Below are positions 47,203-58,034 of a DNA stretch of 64,000 bases, piece after piece. The stretch's first letter is position 1, and every line of letters starts with the position of its first letter. Origin of the DNA: Burkholderia pyrrocinia. GTDB taxonomy: Bacteria > Pseudomonadota > Gammaproteobacteria > Burkholderiales > Burkholderiaceae. The stretch is taken from NCBI RefSeq assembly GCF_018417535.1, contig NZ_CP070978.1:1612001-1676000 (forward strand). The letters are read 5' to 3'. The notes under the pieces were generated by a model. The model searched no databases, was not told the DNA's origin, and saw nothing but the letters and a program-made list of their open reading frames with translations. Both the position numbers and the translations under genes were made by a program.

Positions 47203-48281
47203 GGGTGTTCTCCTCCAAGCCGGTCGCGCGCCGATTCGATCGGCCGCGCGGTGCGGACTGGCATTTCTGTCGGTATGAGGCCGGACCGCGGTGGGTTGAC
47301 GCAGTCGAGCCGGAAGCGAATGGTGGCCGATCCGGGCCAATCCTGGCAAGTTCCCGCGAACGCGAATCGGCATAAGGATGGGCGCGGCGCCACTTTCGCG
47401 TTCGCGTGGCTCAACAGGACGCGCGCGGGATTCTAACGTCGAAAAATCCCGGCGGGACTGCGCCGCGATCGGTGAATACCCTGCCCGGACCGCCGTTCGA
47501 ACGTACGCGCCGACGTGCGTACGGCATGCCGCACGATTGCACCGGGCGTGCCGGCCGTGCAGGGGCACCGACCACGCATGCGCCCCGATGCCCGGACACG
47601 ATCGGGCCGCCGACACGTCACGCGCGCCTGACGAGCGCATCGATCCGCGGCGATTTCGTCGATCGATCTGCATGACGAACGAAATCGACGTCGTGCTGCC
47701 AATCTCCGATCACGATCGCCGTGGCGTGTGCGGCATCTCGGTGCCGTTCACCGCGCTCACCGCACTCACCGCACTCACCGCGTTCACCGCGTTCACCGCG
47801 TTCACCGCGTTCACCGCGTTCACGCGATCGTGGCCCGCCCGGTTTCCGTTGTAGCGGCAATCGCTCCGCATCGCTGTCGTTGCCGCTTCCCGATAAAAAA
47901 ACACACGCGAAATACCTGCGCGGCCTGCCGGTTTCGCGGCTCCGGCACACATCGAGAAAGACCTCCGCGCCACATCGCACTTTCCATCGCCGAAACGTCG
48001 GCGGCCTGCCGAGTCGCGCATGTCCTGCGCGAACCCCGCGGGAAACCGGCTTCCTGTATCGCACGGACGTCACGCATCGATTCGATCGCATGTAACCGAT
48101 TTTTCTGCCGCCTCGTGATCGCCAACCGCGCGATCGGGTGACCCATTCAACACATCGGCCGAGTTTGTGCGGGCAACAATGGCGATGCCGCGCGACCGGG
48201 GCCATGCGGCCGTCTTGCATTTGCATGGAACGGGCACGCGACGGTTTTTCAAGCGCAAACCACAACTCACGAGGACATACC
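47203..48281. other. gene-poor region upstream of rpfF and of the response regulator
   Basis: A stretch of almost 1.1 kb between two divergently transcribed genes. It contains a 9-bp minisatellite (described separately). Open frames that cross the repeat encode Glu-Arg-Gly or Thr-Ala-Phe tripeptide runs, which are products of the repeat and not convincing genes. A conspicuous A-run (47894-47901) lies in AT-richer sequence. Promoters for rpfF and for the regulator gene must lie here, but no strong match could be chosen. Confidence 0.5.
47747..47824. repeat. 9-bp minisatellite, about 8.5 units
   Basis: Tandem units of YTCACCGCR: TTCACCGCG, then CTCACCGCA twice, CTCACCGCG, then TTCACCGCG four times, and a final broken TTCACGCGA. 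The unit length is a multiple of three, so every frame stays open through it. Near-identity of the last four units suggests recent expansion. Confidence 0.9.
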
Positions 48282-49145
48282 ATGCAACTCCAATCCCATC
48301 CGGCGTGCCGCCCGTTTTACGAAGCCGGCGAACTCGCGCAACTGACTGCCTTTTACGAAGAAGGCCGCAACGTCATGTGGATGATGCTGCGATCGGAGCC
48401 GCGGCCGTGCTTCAACCAGCAACTCGTCACCGACATCATCCATCTCGCACGCGTCGCACGCGACTCGGGCCTCACGTTCGACTTCTGGGTGACGGGCTCG
48501 CTCGTCCCCGAGCTGTTCAACGTCGGCGGCGACCTGAGCTTCTTCGTCGACGCGATCCGCAGCGGCCGCCGCGACCAGCTGATGGCCTACGCGCGCTCCT
48601 GCATCGACGGCGTGTACGAGATCTACACGGGCTTCGGCACCGGGGCAATCTCGATCGCGATGGTCGAGGGCAGCGCGCTCGGCGGCGGTTTCGAGGCCGC
48701 GCTCGCGCATCACTACGTGCTCGCGCAGAAGGGCGTGAAACTCGGGTTCCCCGAGATCGCGTTCAACCTGTTCCCGGGCATGGGCGGCTATTCGCTCGTC
48801 GCGCGCAAGGCGCACCGCGGCCTCGCGGAATCGCTGATCTCGACCGGCGAAGCGCATGCGGCCGAGTGGTACGAGGACTGCGGGCTGATCGACCAGACGT
48901 TCGACGCCGGTGACGCGTATCTCGCGACGCGCACCTTCATCGACGTGACGAAGCCGAAGCTGAACGGCGTGCGCGCGATGCTGCGCGCACGCGAGCGCGT
49001 GTTCCAGTTGTCGCGCTCGGAGCTGATGGACATCACGGAAGCGTGGGTGCATGCGGCGTTCACGATCGAGCCGAAGGACCTCGCGTACATGGAACGCCTG
49101 GTGATGCTGCAGAACCGGCGCGTGTCGAAGCTGCGCACGGTGTAA
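48282..49145 (+). CDS. rpfF: BDSF (cis-2-dodecenoic acid) synthase RpfF
   Basis: A 287-residue crotonase-fold enzyme. In Burkholderia, RpfF makes the fatty-acid signal BDSF from 3-hydroxydodecanoyl-ACP by dehydration and thioester cleavage. The oxyanion-hole region and the two catalytic glutamates are present: AMVEGSALGGGFEAALAHHY (E138) and KLGFPEIAFNLFPGMGGYS (E158), 20 residues apart as in Xanthomonas RpfF (E141/E161). The N-terminus CRPFYEAGELAQLTAFYEEG is typical. GAGGACA lies before the ATG at 48282; longer in-frame starts are not supported. It faces the receptor gene rpfR tail to tail, the known Burkholderia arrangement. Confidence 0.96.
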   Translation: MQLQSHPACRPFYEAGELAQLTAFYEEGRNVMWMMLRSEPRPCFNQQLVTDIIHLARVARDSGLTFDFWVTGSLVPELFNVGGDLSFFVDAIRSGRRDQLMAYARSCIDGVYEIYTGFGTGAISIAMVEGSALGGGFEAALAHHYVLAQKGVKLGFPEIAFNLFPGMGGYSLVARKAHRGLAESLISTGEAHAAEWYEDCGLIDQTFDAGDAYLATRTFIDVTKPKLNGVRAMLRARERVFQLSRSELMDITEAWVHAAFTIEPKDLAYMERLVMLQNRRVSKLRTV

Positions 49146-49151
49146 TGCGGC

Positions 49152-49178
49152 GGGCGCCGCCGGTTGCCGGCGGCGCCC
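49152..49178. terminator. bidirectional terminator between rpfF and rpfR
   Basis: GGGCGCCGCCGG (49152-49163) pairs perfectly with CCGGCGGCGCCC (49167-49178) with a three-base loop, seven bases after the rpfF stop. A second 8-bp hairpin, GCTCAGGC/GCCTGAGC (49193-49213), follows and includes the rpfR stop codon; it is followed on the plus strand by TTTCTC. Confidence 0.65.
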
Positions 49179-49194
49179 CATGCAGGAACGAGGC

Positions 49195-51198
49195 TCAGGC
49201 GATCAGCCTGAGCTTTCTCGTCTCCGCGAGCCACGCCTCGAATGCCTGCGCCGGCATCGGGCGTGCGTAGTAGTAGCCCTGCGCGTGGTCGACGTCGAGC
49301 TGCTTGAGGAAGTCGGCTTCCGCATGTGTCTCGACGCCTTCGGCGACCACCGCGAAATTCAGCGCCTTCGCGAGCGACACGACCGAGCGCACCAGCGCCT
49401 GCGAGCGCGGATTGCGGTCGATGCCCGTGATGAAGGTGCGGTCGAGCTTGATCGCGTCGAGCGGCAGGCGCGACAACTGCGACAGCGACGAGTAGCCGGT
49501 GCCGAAATCGTCGAGATGGATCTGCGCGCCGAGCTGGCGAAACTGCCGCATCAGCCCGTTGGCGGAATCCTCGTCCTCGATGAAGCAGCTCTCGGTCAGC
49601 TCGATGTCGAGCAGGCAGGGCTTGAGCCCCGCGCCGTCGAGAATCGACGCGAACTGGTGCACGATGTTCATGTCCTGCAACTGCCGCGCGGACAGGTTCA
49701 CCGCGATCCGGATGGCGAGCCCCTTCGCCTTCCACGCGGCGGCCTGCGCGGCCGCGGTGCGCATCACCCAGCGCCCGAGCGGCGCGATCAGGCCCGACTC
49801 CTCCGCGAAACGAATGAACTCGACCGGCGCGACGAGCCCGCGATCGGGCGACTGCCAGCGGATCAGCGCCTCGACGCCGTGCACGTCGCCGGTCGCGATA
49901 TCGACGACCGGCTGGTAGTGCAGCACGAACTGCTCTTCCTCGAGCGCCTTGCGCAGGTTCGTGTCGAGCCACATGTACTTCGCGACCTTCTGGTTCATCT
50001 CCAGCGAGAACACGCGGTACGTATGCTTGCCTTCTTCCTTCGCGACATACATCGCGGTGTCGGCGCTGCGAATCAGCGTCTCGAGAGAATCGCCGTGCTG
50101 CGGATGCATCGCGATGCCGATCGAGCAACTCGTGTAGACCTCCATCAGCCCGAGGTGGATCGGCGTGCGCAGCCGTTCGAGGATGATCTGCGCGGTCGCT
50201 TCGAGCAGCGGCCGCGTGCCGTGCTCGAACAGCACGAGGAATTCGTCACCGCCGAGCCGCGCGAGCGTCGCGCCGGACGGCAGGCAGCCGCTGATGATCG
50301 TGGACACGTCCTGCAGCAGGCGGTCACCGGTGATGTGGCCGTAGTGATCGTTGACGCGCTTGAAGTTGTCGAGATCGAGGAACAGGATGCCGACCTGGCC
50401 GCGCGACACGGCGCTGTCGTCGGCGATCGCCGCATGGATGCGCTCGCTGATCGCATGGCGGTTCGGCAGCCCGGTGAGCACGTCGGTGTTCGCGAGTTCG
50501 GTGAGCCGATGCTGCGCGTTGCGCTCCTCGGTGATGTCGATGCCCGAGCAGATCAGGAACTGCTCTTCCACGCCGCTGCCGCTCTGCACGAACTTGTTGC
50601 GGAACTGGAACAGGCGCGGCCCGTTGACCGTATTGATGTAGCGCTCGACCGCGAACGAGTGGTTGCTCGCGAAAAAGCCGGTGATGTTGCTGCGCGACTG
50701 CGCGCCCTGCTCGGGGCTCATGAACAGCTCGAACGCGCTGCGGCCGATCACGTCGACTTCGCGCTTGCCCGTCACTTCCTCGCACAGGCGGTTGAAGCGC
50801 TGCACCATCCCGTTGCGGTCGAGAATCACGACGAGCGAATTCACTTCGGACACGACCTGCTCGGCGAACTCGAGCCCGTGCGCGAGATCGCCCGCGACGG
50901 ACACGGCATCGGAATAGGCGCAGGCCGTGCCGGCCCAGTCGGTCGTGTCGACCTTCCTGCCGACGAGATGGAGGCTGACCGGCTCGCCGAACAGCGCGAT
51001 GTCGAGCACGAGGTGCGACGTGACGCCCGTCAGCGCACGGATGCGCGCGGCCTGCTCGACCGTCAGCGCAACGGCGACGTTGGTCAGGCCGCGGACGGCG
51101 GCCAGTTCGAGCGCATTGCTGTCGCTGCCGAGACGCCAGCAGGGGCTGCGCGTACCGACATGCGCCTCGAGCACCGCGCTATCGTTTTCGTCATCCAT
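49195..51198 (-). CDS. rpfR: BDSF receptor / c-di-GMP phosphodiesterase RpfR (FI-PAS-GGDEF-EAL)
   Basis: A 667-residue cytosolic receptor. The N-terminal 95 residues are the RpfF-interaction domain, and PAS (about 105-225) binds BDSF. GGDEF (316-320) is intact, and the EAL domain has EAL (443-445), NLSARQLQDM, DDFGTGYSSL (563-572) and HAQGYYYARPMPA. BDSF binding stimulates c-di-GMP degradation and so alters biofilm formation, motility and virulence in B. cenocepacia. The start at 51198 gives the MDDEN opening; an in-frame GTG six bases upstream is possible. It is convergent with rpfF, with stem-loops between. Confidence 0.95.
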   Translation of the reverse strand: MDDENDSAVLEAHVGTRSPCWRLGSDSNALELAAVRGLTNVAVALTVEQAARIRALTGVTSHLVLDIALFGEPVSLHLVGRKVDTTDWAGTACAYSDAVSVAGDLAHGLEFAEQVVSEVNSLVVILDRNGMVQRFNRLCEEVTGKREVDVIGRSAFELFMSPEQGAQSRSNITGFFASNHSFAVERYINTVNGPRLFQFRNKFVQSGSGVEEQFLICSGIDITEERNAQHRLTELANTDVLTGLPNRHAISERIHAAIADDSAVSRGQVGILFLDLDNFKRVNDHYGHITGDRLLQDVSTIISGCLPSGATLARLGGDEFLVLFEHGTRPLLEATAQIILERLRTPIHLGLMEVYTSCSIGIAMHPQHGDSLETLIRSADTAMYVAKEEGKHTYRVFSLEMNQKVAKYMWLDTNLRKALEEEQFVLHYQPVVDIATGDVHGVEALIRWQSPDRGLVAPVEFIRFAEESGLIAPLGRWVMRTAAAQAAAWKAKGLAIRIAVNLSARQLQDMNIVHQFASILDGAGLKPCLLDIELTESCFIEDEDSANGLMRQFRQLGAQIHLDDFGTGYSSLSQLSRLPLDAIKLDRTFITGIDRNPRSQALVRSVVSLAKALNFAVVAEGVETHAEADFLKQLDVDHAQGYYYARPMPAQAFEAWLAETRKLRLIA

Positions 51199-51909
51199 GG
51201 ACACGCCCCGATCCAGAAAAAAACGCACAGTGTAGACGGAGGCGAACTGGCCGACTGCCCTCCCGGGCCGCGCAGCGCGCGTTCCCGGCAAGGCAGCCGT
51301 GATTGCCGTGACAACGGCCCACGTCCCGTACTTGGTTCCAACCAATGCGACCGGCGTTCGCGCGTAATGCGCGCAGGTTTTGCCTAACGAATGATGAGAG
51401 CCATCTTATCAAATGACGATGAGGATTGGCACTCACATTTAGTGAAGAGTGTCAAGGAATCGGGACTCGATTGGCAAGCCGGATTTTTCATGATTGGCGG
51501 CATGCTCAAGCGCTGGTGAGGCGGTGCGAAATGGGGCTGGCGAGATGGGCGGAGCGCCTTGCTCCCAAAGGGTTCGCGGGAAATTCATAAATGTGGGGAC
51601 TGATGGCCGTCGGGACCGCCACGGCAGAGCCGGATCGCGTTCCTGCGACACGAAATCCGGCCAATTTGATTCCGTTCTTGCGTGAATGCGCCGCTTTATT
51701 CCACAGTCGGTTGCAATATCGGGCCGACTGCCGAAGCGGCGTGTTTTACCGGATCCTGCTGCCCCGAAGCGGCGTGTTTTACCGGGTCCTGCTGCCGGCG
51801 CGGGTGGAACCGGTACGGCGCGCCGTTGCGGCCGGCGCGCGAGACGCGCGGCGGGCGTTCGCCGCCCCGCACGAACGCCCGCCGTCAACGCTGCCGCGCG
51901 TGCCGCGGC
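51199..51909. other. intergenic region with an imperfect 33-bp tandem duplication
   Basis: About 0.7 kb between the rpfR start and the oxoprolinase stop. It holds the rpfR promoter (AT-richer at 51380-51450, where TTATCAAATGACGATGAGG occurs) and the 33-bp duplication at 51731-51796. A 149-codon open frame on the minus strand runs through the repeat but has no ribosome-binding site or family match, so I do not call a gene. Confidence 0.5.
51731..51796. repeat. 33-bp tandem duplication
   Basis: Two adjacent 33-bp copies (51731-51763 and 51764-51796), starting CCGAAGCGGCGTGTTTTACC, differ at one base (A versus G). The unit length is divisible by three, so reading frames stay open through it. 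It resembles sequences I associate with dispersed Burkholderia intergenic repeats (QQDPVKHAAS when translated), but that is from memory. Confidence 0.8.
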
Positions 51910-54900
51910 TCAGCCCGCCGCGCCGTATCCGCCGCCGCCCGGCGTTTCGACGACGAACACGTCGCCCGGCGCCATCTGCGCGCGGCCGATATGGTCGAGC
52001 GCCTCGACCGTGCCGTCCGCGCGCTCGATCGTGTTGCGGCCGAGCGCGCCGGCTGCGCCGCCCGCCGCGCCGAACGGCGCATGGATCCGGTTGTTCGACA
52101 GGATCGACGCGGTCATCGGTTCGAGGAAGCGGATCCGCCGCACCGCGCCGTCGCCGCCGCGCCAGCGCCCGCCGCCGCCCGAGCCGGCGCGGATCCGGTG
52201 CGAATCGAGCCGCACCGGGTAGCGCCATTCGAGCACTTCCGGATCGGTCAGCCGCGAGTTCGTCATGTGCGTCTGCACCGCGCCGACACCCGCGAAGCCG
52301 TCGCCCGCGCCGCTGCCGCCCGCGATCGTCTCGTAGTACTGGTATTGATCGTTGCCGAATGTGAAATTATTCATCGTGCCCTGGCTCGACGCGACGCAGC
52401 CGAGTGCGCCATACAGCGCGTTGGTGATCGCCGACGACGTCTCGACGTTGCCCGACACGACCGCGGCCGGATACTCGGGGTTCAGCATCGAGCGCGCGGG
52501 CACGATCACCGTCAGCGGCTTCAGGCAGCCGGCGTTCAGCGGGATGTCGTCGCCGACCAGCGTGCGGAACACGTACAGCACCGCGGCCATGCACACGGCC
52601 TTCGGCGCATTGAAGTTGTTGTCGAGCTGCGCGGACGTGCCGGTGAAATCGATCTCCGCGCGCCGTGCCGCGCGATCGACGCGGATCGCGACGCGAAGCT
52701 CCGCGCCGTTGTCGAGCGGATAGCGGTACGCGCCGTCCTGCAGCGCGCCGATCACGCGCCGCACGGCTTCTTCCGCGTTGTCCTGCACATGCCCCATGAA
52801 CGCGAGCACGACGTCGCGGCCGAACTGCGCGACCATCCGGCGCAACTCGTCGACGCCCTTCTGGTTCGCGGCGACCTGCGCGCGCAGGTCGGCCATGTTC
52901 TGCTCGACGTTGCGCGCCGGATAGCGGCCCGACGCGAGCAGCGCGCGCGTATCGGCATCGCGCAGCACACCGGCCGACACGAGCTGCCAGTTGTCGATCA
53001 GCACGCCCTCCTCGTCGATATGCGTCGAATCGGGCGGCATCGAGCCCGGCGTCGTGCCGCCGATATCCGCGTGGTGGCCGCGCGAGCCGACGTAGAACAG
53101 CGGCGTGTCCGCGCCGTCCGCGAACACCGGCGTGATGACCGTCACGTCCGGCAGGTGCGTGCCGCCGTGATACGGGTCGTTCAGCATGAACACGTCGCCG
53201 TCGCGCATGCGGCCGCGGTTGCGCTCGATCACCGTGCGGATGCTCTCTCCCATCGAGCCGAGGTGCACGGGCATGTGCGGCGCGTTCGCGATCAGGTTGC
53301 CGTCGCCGTCGAAGATCGCGCACGAGAAGTCGAGCCGCTCCTTGATGTTCACCGAATACGCGGTGTTCTGCAGCCGCAGCCCCATCTGCTCGGCGATCGA
53401 CATGAACAGGTTGTTGAAGATCTCGAGCCGCACCGGATCGGCATCGGTGCCGAGCGAGCGACGCGTCGGCAGCGGCGTCGTGCGCGTCAGCACGAGGTTG
53501 CCCTGCGCGGTCATCCGTGCGCGCCAGCCGGGCTCGACGACGGTCGTGCCGTTTTTCTCCGCCACGATCGCCGGGCCGTCGATCGCGTCGCCGGCGAGCA
53601 GCGTGTCGCGCACGTAGAGCGCCGCGTCGTGCCACCGGCCGCCGGAATAAAAGCGCACGGCGGAATCGGCGCGCGGTGCAGCGGCGGCGCCGTCCCCGCG
53701 CGGCGCGAGCGGCGCGATTTCCACCGGCGCGTCGGAGCGGCCGATCGCCTCGACCGACGCCAGTTCGGCCACGAGCGGCGTACCGGGCATCAGGAACGCG
53801 TAGCGCTGCCGGTACGCAGCCTCGAACGCCTGCTGCATCGCGTCGACGCTGCCGGCCGGCACGTCGAGCGCCGAATCGGTGCCCTGGTAACGCAGGTGCA
53901 CGCGCCGCTCGGTCGCGATCCGCTCCGGCGGCACGCCCTGTTCGAGCAGCGCGCCGACGGCCTCGTCGGCCAGCCGGTCGAGCGCCGCGTTCAGCGCCGG
54001 CAGCGACGCATCGGACAGCACGGCCTCGACCGCGCGCTCGCGCATCGCGGTCTGGTCGGCAAGACCCATCCCGTACGCGGACAGCACGCCCGCGAGCGGA
54101 TGCGCGAACACCTGCGTCATCCCGAGCGCGTCGGCCACGCCGCACGCGTGCTGGCCGCCCGCGCCGCCGAACGTCGTCAGCACGTAGCGCGACACGTCGT
54201 GGCCGCGCTGCACGGAGATCTTCTTGATCGCGTTCGCCATGCTGCCGATCGCGATTTCGAGGAAGCCTTCGGCGAGCGCCTCGGGCGTCTCGCGCCGCCC
54301 CGTCGCCGCATGGATTTCATCGGCAAGCGCTTCGAACTTCGCGACCACGCCGTCGCGATCGAGCGGTTGGTCCGCATGCGGGCCGAACACGCGCGGGAAA
54401 TGATCGGGCTGGATCTTGCCGAGCATCACGTTGCAGTCGGTCACCGTCAGCGGGCCGCCGCGCCGGTACGCGGCCGGCCCCGGGTTCGCGCCGGCCGATT
54501 CGGGCCCGACGCGCAGCCGCGCGCCGTCGAAGCCGAGCACCGAGCCGCCGCCCGCGGCGACCGTATGGATGCTCATCATCGGCGCGCGCATCCGCACGCC
54601 GGCCACCTGCGTCTCGAACACGCGCTCGAACTCGCCGTTGTAATGCGACACGTCGGTCGACGTGCCGCCCATGTCAAAGCCGATCACCTGGCCGAAGCCG
54701 GCCGCGCGCGCGGCGCGCACCATCCCGACGATGCCGCCCGCCGGGCCCGACAGGATCGCGTCCTTGCCCTGGAACGCATCGGCGCGCGTCAGCCCGCCGC
54801 TGCTCTGCATGAACTGCAGGTTCACGCCCGGCATCTCGTGCGCGACCTGCTCGACGTAGCGGCGCAGGATCGGCGACAGGTACGCGTCGACGACGGTCGT

Positions 54901-55554
54901 GTCGCCGCGCGACACCATCTTCATCAGCGGCGACACCTCGTGCGACACCGACACCTGCGTGAAGCCGATGCGGCGTGCAAGCTCGGCGAGCGCACGTTCA
55001 TGCGCGGTATGGCGATAACCGTGGATCAGCACGATCGCGAGCGCACGCACGCCGGTGTCGAACACGCGGCGCAGCGACGCTTCGGCGCTCTCGACATCGA
55101 GCGGCACGACGACGTCGCCATGCGCGCCGATGCGCTCGTCGATCTCGACGACGGTCTCGTACAGCGCATCGGGCAGCACGATGTCGAGATCGAACAGGCG
55201 CGGCCGGTTCTGGTACGCGATGCGCAGCACGTCGCGAAAGCCGCGCGTCGTCGCGAGCGCGGTACGTTCGCCCTTGCGTTCGAGCAGCGCGTTGGTCGCG
55301 ACCGTCGTGCCCATCTTCACCATGTCGACGTGCGCGGGCGTGATCGGCTCGCCATGTGCCAGGCCGAGCAGGTGGCGGATACCGGCCACGGCCGCGTCGC
55401 GATACTGCTCGGGGTTCTCCGACAGCAGCTTGTGCGTGACGAGCGTGCCGTCGGGCCGGCGCGCGACGATGTCGGTGAACGTGCCGCCGCGGTCGATCCA
55501 GAATTGCCAGCGCGCGGCGTCGGAGGGAACGGGAGAAAGGTGTCGGTCAGTCAT
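51910..55554 (-). CDS. 5-oxoprolinase / hydantoinase (fused HyuA-HyuB type)
   Basis: A 1214-residue ATP-dependent amidohydrolase of the eukaryotic OPLAH-like fused type. It opens cyclic imides such as 5-oxoproline using ATP. The HyuA half (about 1-680) has [60 protein letters not shown] and [20 protein letters not shown]. The HyuB half starts near [20 protein letters not shown] and includes [27 protein letters not shown] and [17 protein letters not shown]. The start at 55554 is preferred to an upstream in-frame codon at 55590. An MFS transporter gene and a DUF1445 gene lie upstream on the same strand. Confidence 0.92.
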   Translation of the reverse strand: MTDRHLSPVPSDAARWQFWIDRGGTFTDIVARRPDGTLVTHKLLSENPEQYRDAAVAGIRHLLGLAHGEPITPAHVDMVKMGTTVATNALLERKGERTALATTRGFRDVLRIAYQNRPRLFDLDIVLPDALYETVVEIDERIGAHGDVVVPLDVESAEASLRRVFDTGVRALAIVLIHGYRHTAHERALAELARRIGFTQVSVSHEVSPLMKMVSRGDTTVVDAYLSPILRRYVEQVAHEMPGVNLQFMQSSGGLTRADAFQGKDAILSGPAGGIVGMVRAARAAGFGQVIGFDMGGTSTDVSHYNGEFERVFETQVAGVRMRAPMMSIHTVAAGGGSVLGFDGARLRVGPESAGANPGPAAYRRGGPLTVTDCNVMLGKIQPDHFPRVFGPHADQPLDRDGVVAKFEALADEIHAATGRRETPEALAEGFLEIAIGSMANAIKKISVQRGHDVSRYVLTTFGGAGGQHACGVADALGMTQVFAHPLAGVLSAYGMGLADQTAMRERAVEAVLSDASLPALNAALDRLADEAVGALLEQGVPPERIATERRVHLRYQGTDSALDVPAGSVDAMQQAFEAAYRQRYAFLMPGTPLVAELASVEAIGRSDAPVEIAPLAPRGDGAAAAPRADSAVRFYSGGRWHDAALYVRDTLLAGDAIDGPAIVAEKNGTTVVEPGWRARMTAQGNLVLTRTTPLPTRRSLGTDADPVRLEIFNNLFMSIAEQMGLRLQNTAYSVNIKERLDFSCAIFDGDGNLIANAPHMPVHLGSMGESIRTVIERNRGRMRDGDVFMLNDPYHGGTHLPDVTVITPVFADGADTPLFYVGSRGHHADIGGTTPGSMPPDSTHIDEEGVLIDNWQLVSAGVLRDADTRALLASGRYPARNVEQNMADLRAQVAANQKGVDELRRMVAQFGRDVVLAFMGHVQDNAEEAVRRVIGALQDGAYRYPLDNGAELRVAIRVDRAARRAEIDFTGTSAQLDNNFNAPKAVCMAAVLYVFRTLVGDDIPLNAGCLKPLTVIVPARSMLNPEYPAAVVSGNVETSSAITNALYGALGCVASSQGTMNNFTFGNDQYQYYETIAGGSGAGDGFAGVGAVQTHMTNSRLTDPEVLEWRYPVRLDSHRIRAGSGGGGRWRGGDGAVRRIRFLEPMTASILSNNRIHAPFGAAGGAAGALGRNTIERADGTVEALDHIGRAQMAPGDVFVVETPGGGGYGAAG

Positions 55555-55669
55555 GATGGTCGATGCGTCGTGAAATCTCGGAACGAGCACCGCCGCACGG
55601 TGCGCGTCGCGCGCCGTGTCACGGTGTCGATGAAAGGGGAAGAAAACGAAGGGCGGGCCGCCCCGCCGC

Positions 55670-56968
55670 TTACGCGGCGTCGAGCTCGCGGCCGCGCGTC
55701 TCGGGCAGCGTCAGCGCGGCGACGATCACCACGCCGTATGCCGCGACCGCGAAGATCCCGATGCTCGTGCCGAGGCCATATTGCTTCGACAGCGCGCCGA
55801 TCAGGAACGGGAACAGTGCGCCGATCGCGCGGCCCACGTTGTAGCAGAAGCCTTGGCCCGAGCCGCGCACGCGGGTCGGGAACAGTTCGGTGAGGAACGC
55901 GCCCATCCCCGAGAAGATGCCCGATGCGAAGAAACCGAGCGGAAAGCCGAGCCACAGCATCGACGCGTTGGTCAGGTTCAGCGACGTGTATGCGAACGCA
56001 ATCACCATCGAGCCGATCGCGAACAGGATGAAGTTCGGCTTGCGGCCGAGGCGGTCGGTCAGGTACGCGCTCGTCAGGTAGCCGACCCACGAGCCGAAGA
56101 TGATCATCGCGAGATACCCGCCGGTGCCCATCACGGTCAGGTGCCGCTCGGTCTTCAGGAACGTCGGCAGCCACGTCGTGATCGCGTAGTAGCCGCCCTG
56201 CGCACCGGTCGTCAGCAGCGCCGCGCGCAGCGTCGTCGTGATCAGCTTCGGCGCGAAGATCTCGGTGAGGCGCGGTGCGTCGGCCACCTTCGCCTGCGCG
56301 GCCTTCTCCTTCTCGTAGACGTCCGGCTCCTTCACGTAACGGCGGATCGCGACGACCAGCAGCGCGGGCGCCAGCCCGACGAGGAACAGCGCGCGCCATG
56401 CCTGCTCGGCCGGCAGCACCGAGAACAGCAGCGCATACAGCAGCGCGCACAGCCCCCAGCCGATCGCCCAGCCCGACTGCACGAGGCCGACCGCCTTGCC
56501 GCGGTCGCGCGCGCGGATCACTTCACCGATCAGCACCGCGCCGGCCGTCCATTCGCCGCCGAAGCCGAAGCCCATCAGCGCACGCGCCGCGAGCAACTGG
56601 TGATAGTTCTGCGCAAGCCCGCACAGCGCGGTGAACACCGCGAACCACAGCACCGTGAGCTGCAGCGTGCGCACGCGGCCGATCCGGTCGGACAGGATGC
56701 CCGCGATCCAGCCGCCGAGCGCCGACGCGAGCAGCGTGATCGTGCCGATGAAACCGGCGTCCGCGAGCGAGATGCCCCAGGTCGCGACGAGCGTCGGGAT
56801 CACGAACGACAGCATCTGCGTGTCCATCCCGTCGAGCATGTAGCCGACCTTGCAACTCCAGAACGCGCGGCGCTCGCGCGGCTGCGCGTCCGCGTACCAC
56901 GAGAACAGGCCGCTACGCTCGGGGCTCGCGGGCTCGGCGGCGGGTGCCGCGAGGGTCTTGCTTTCCAT
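55670..56968 (-). CDS. MFS transporter (sialic acid/aromatic acid-like, AAHS branch)
   Basis: A 432-residue, 12-TM proton symporter. [20 protein letters not shown] contains the DGxD motif in TM1 that is typical of the anion/aromatic acid:H+ symporters and the NanT group. [20 protein letters not shown] is motif A, and [20 protein letters not shown] and [12 protein letters not shown] follow. CAGGAG precedes the ATG at 56968. It lies between the DUF1445 gene and the 5-oxoprolinase gene, so 5-oxoproline or a related acid is a plausible substrate. Confidence 0.9.
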   Translation of the reverse strand: MESKTLAAPAAEPASPERSGLFSWYADAQPRERRAFWSCKVGYMLDGMDTQMLSFVIPTLVATWGISLADAGFIGTITLLASALGGWIAGILSDRIGRVRTLQLTVLWFAVFTALCGLAQNYHQLLAARALMGFGFGGEWTAGAVLIGEVIRARDRGKAVGLVQSGWAIGWGLCALLYALLFSVLPAEQAWRALFLVGLAPALLVVAIRRYVKEPDVYEKEKAAQAKVADAPRLTEIFAPKLITTTLRAALLTTGAQGGYYAITTWLPTFLKTERHLTVMGTGGYLAMIIFGSWVGYLTSAYLTDRLGRKPNFILFAIGSMVIAFAYTSLNLTNASMLWLGFPLGFFASGIFSGMGAFLTELFPTRVRGSGQGFCYNVGRAIGALFPFLIGALSKQYGLGTSIGIFAVAAYGVVIVAALTLPETRGRELDAA

Positions 56969-57055
56969 GGTGGTGCTCCTGTCGTTATGCGCGGTCAATT
57001 GCGTGTGGTGTGTCGTATGTCGTGCGTGCGTCGCGCACGTCGCCGCGATGCCGGA

Positions 57056-57829
57056 TCAGAACACGGCCAGCGACGCGTTCGTGATGTCGGTCATCAGCAT
57101 GTGGCCGGGCGTATGCGCGATCGCGACCGGCAGCTTCGCGTCCATCAGCGCGGTTTGCGGCGTCACGCCGCACGCCCAGAACACCGGCAGCTCGCCGTCG
57201 CGGATCGTCACCGCATCGCCGAATTCGGGTGCGTTCAGATCCGCGATGCCCAGTTCCTGCGGGTGGCCGATATGGATCGGTGCGCCATGCACGCCCGGGA
57301 ACCGGCTCGTGATCTGGACCGCGCGGATCGCGTCGGCGCCGCGCATCGGCCGCATCGACACGACGAGCTGGCCGCCGAAGATCCCCGCGCGACGGTTCGC
57401 GATCGACGTGCGGTACATCGGCACGTTGCGGCCCTCCTCGACGTGGCGCAGCCCGATCCCTTCACGGGCGAGCATGTCCTCGAACGAGAACGAGCAGCCG
57501 ATCGCGAATACGACGAAGTCGTCGCGCCACAGCGCTTCCAGCGACTCGACGCGTTCGGTCAGGCGGCCGTCGCGGTACACGTTGTAGCTCGGCACGTCGG
57601 TGCGGATGTCGAGATCCTCGCCGAGCGCGTCGATCCGGAACGCGCCCGGTTCACCGACGCCGAGCAGCGGGCACGCTTTCGGATTCGCCTGACAAAAGCG
57701 CAGGAAATCGTGCGCGTACGCATCGGGCAGGATCGCGAGATTCGCTTGCGCGAACGGGCCGCAGTGGCCTGCGGTCGGGCCGCGGAACGCGCCGTGGCGC
57801 ACGGACTGGCGGAATTCGGAAGGCGTCAT
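57056..57829 (-). CDS. putative hydro-lyase, DUF1445 / D-glutamate cyclase-like
   Basis: A 257-residue protein of the DUF1445 (YcsI-like putative hydro-lyase) family. [85 protein letters not shown] and [20 protein letters not shown] then PGHML are the conserved blocks. The family is fused to the D-glutamate cyclase domain in animal DGLUCY, which interconverts D-glutamate and 5-oxo-D-proline. Here it lies one gene away from a 5-oxoprolinase. The ATG at 57829 is used; a TTG at 57838 would add three residues. It is divergent from a LysR regulator. Confidence 0.87.
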   Translation of the reverse strand: MTPSEFRQSVRHGAFRGPTAGHCGPFAQANLAILPDAYAHDFLRFCQANPKACPLLGVGEPGAFRIDALGEDLDIRTDVPSYNVYRDGRLTERVESLEALWRDDFVVFAIGCSFSFEDMLAREGIGLRHVEEGRNVPMYRTSIANRRAGIFGGQLVVSMRPMRGADAIRAVQITSRFPGVHGAPIHIGHPQELGIADLNAPEFGDAVTIRDGELPVFWACGVTPQTALMDAKLPVAIAHTPGHMLMTDITNASLAVF

Positions 57830-57891
57830 GAGATTCAATGGCAGATCGGGATGTCGTCGGGATGACGGTGTCGTGTCATCGGATACGGCGA

Positions 57892-57921
57892 AGAATAGAA
57901 AAGAAAAAATTTTGTCGCCAA
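57892..57921 (-). promoter_or_regulatory. candidate promoter of the DUF1445-MFS-oxoprolinase unit
   Basis: On the minus strand TTGGCG (57916-57921) and TATTCT (57892-57897) are separated by 18 bp in an AT-rich patch of the 205-bp divergent gap. The downstream distance to the ATG is about 60 bp. A LysR site probably lies in the same patch (57935-57960). Confidence 0.35.
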
Positions 57922-58034
57922 CGAGTTTTTCTGCGCTTGATGTATAGAATTTCTTAACGGATCTTGGGGTTTTCCCCGGTCCCGTTCACTTTTCCTCACC
58001 GGCAAGCTGCGCATCCACCGTCCGTCCGACCGCC

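Noticed and set aside
47747..47824. Possible CRISPR array
   Set aside because: Units are only 9 bp and directly abutting, with no spacers, and no cas genes are nearby.
47618..48283. 221-codon minus-strand frame with ERGERGERG repeats in the rpfF upstream region
   Set aside because: The repeat is just translation of the 9-bp minisatellite. There is no ribosome-binding site, and the flanks do not look like protein.
49180..51387. 735-codon open frame antisense to rpfR
   Set aside because: Mirror of the rpfR coding frame; no protein family, and it spans the rpfR start and stop regions.
51439..51888. 149-codon minus-strand frame next to the oxoprolinase stop
   Set aside because: It runs through the 33-bp duplication, lacks a ribosome-binding site and has no family. 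It may be a piece of a dispersed repeat, so it is recorded as repeat and intergenic DNA only.
51682..55893. 1403-codon open frame antisense to the 5-oxoprolinase
   Set aside because: High GC leaves few stops in this phase. The translation is Arg/Ala/His-rich with no recognisable motif, while the opposite strand encodes every block of a known enzyme.
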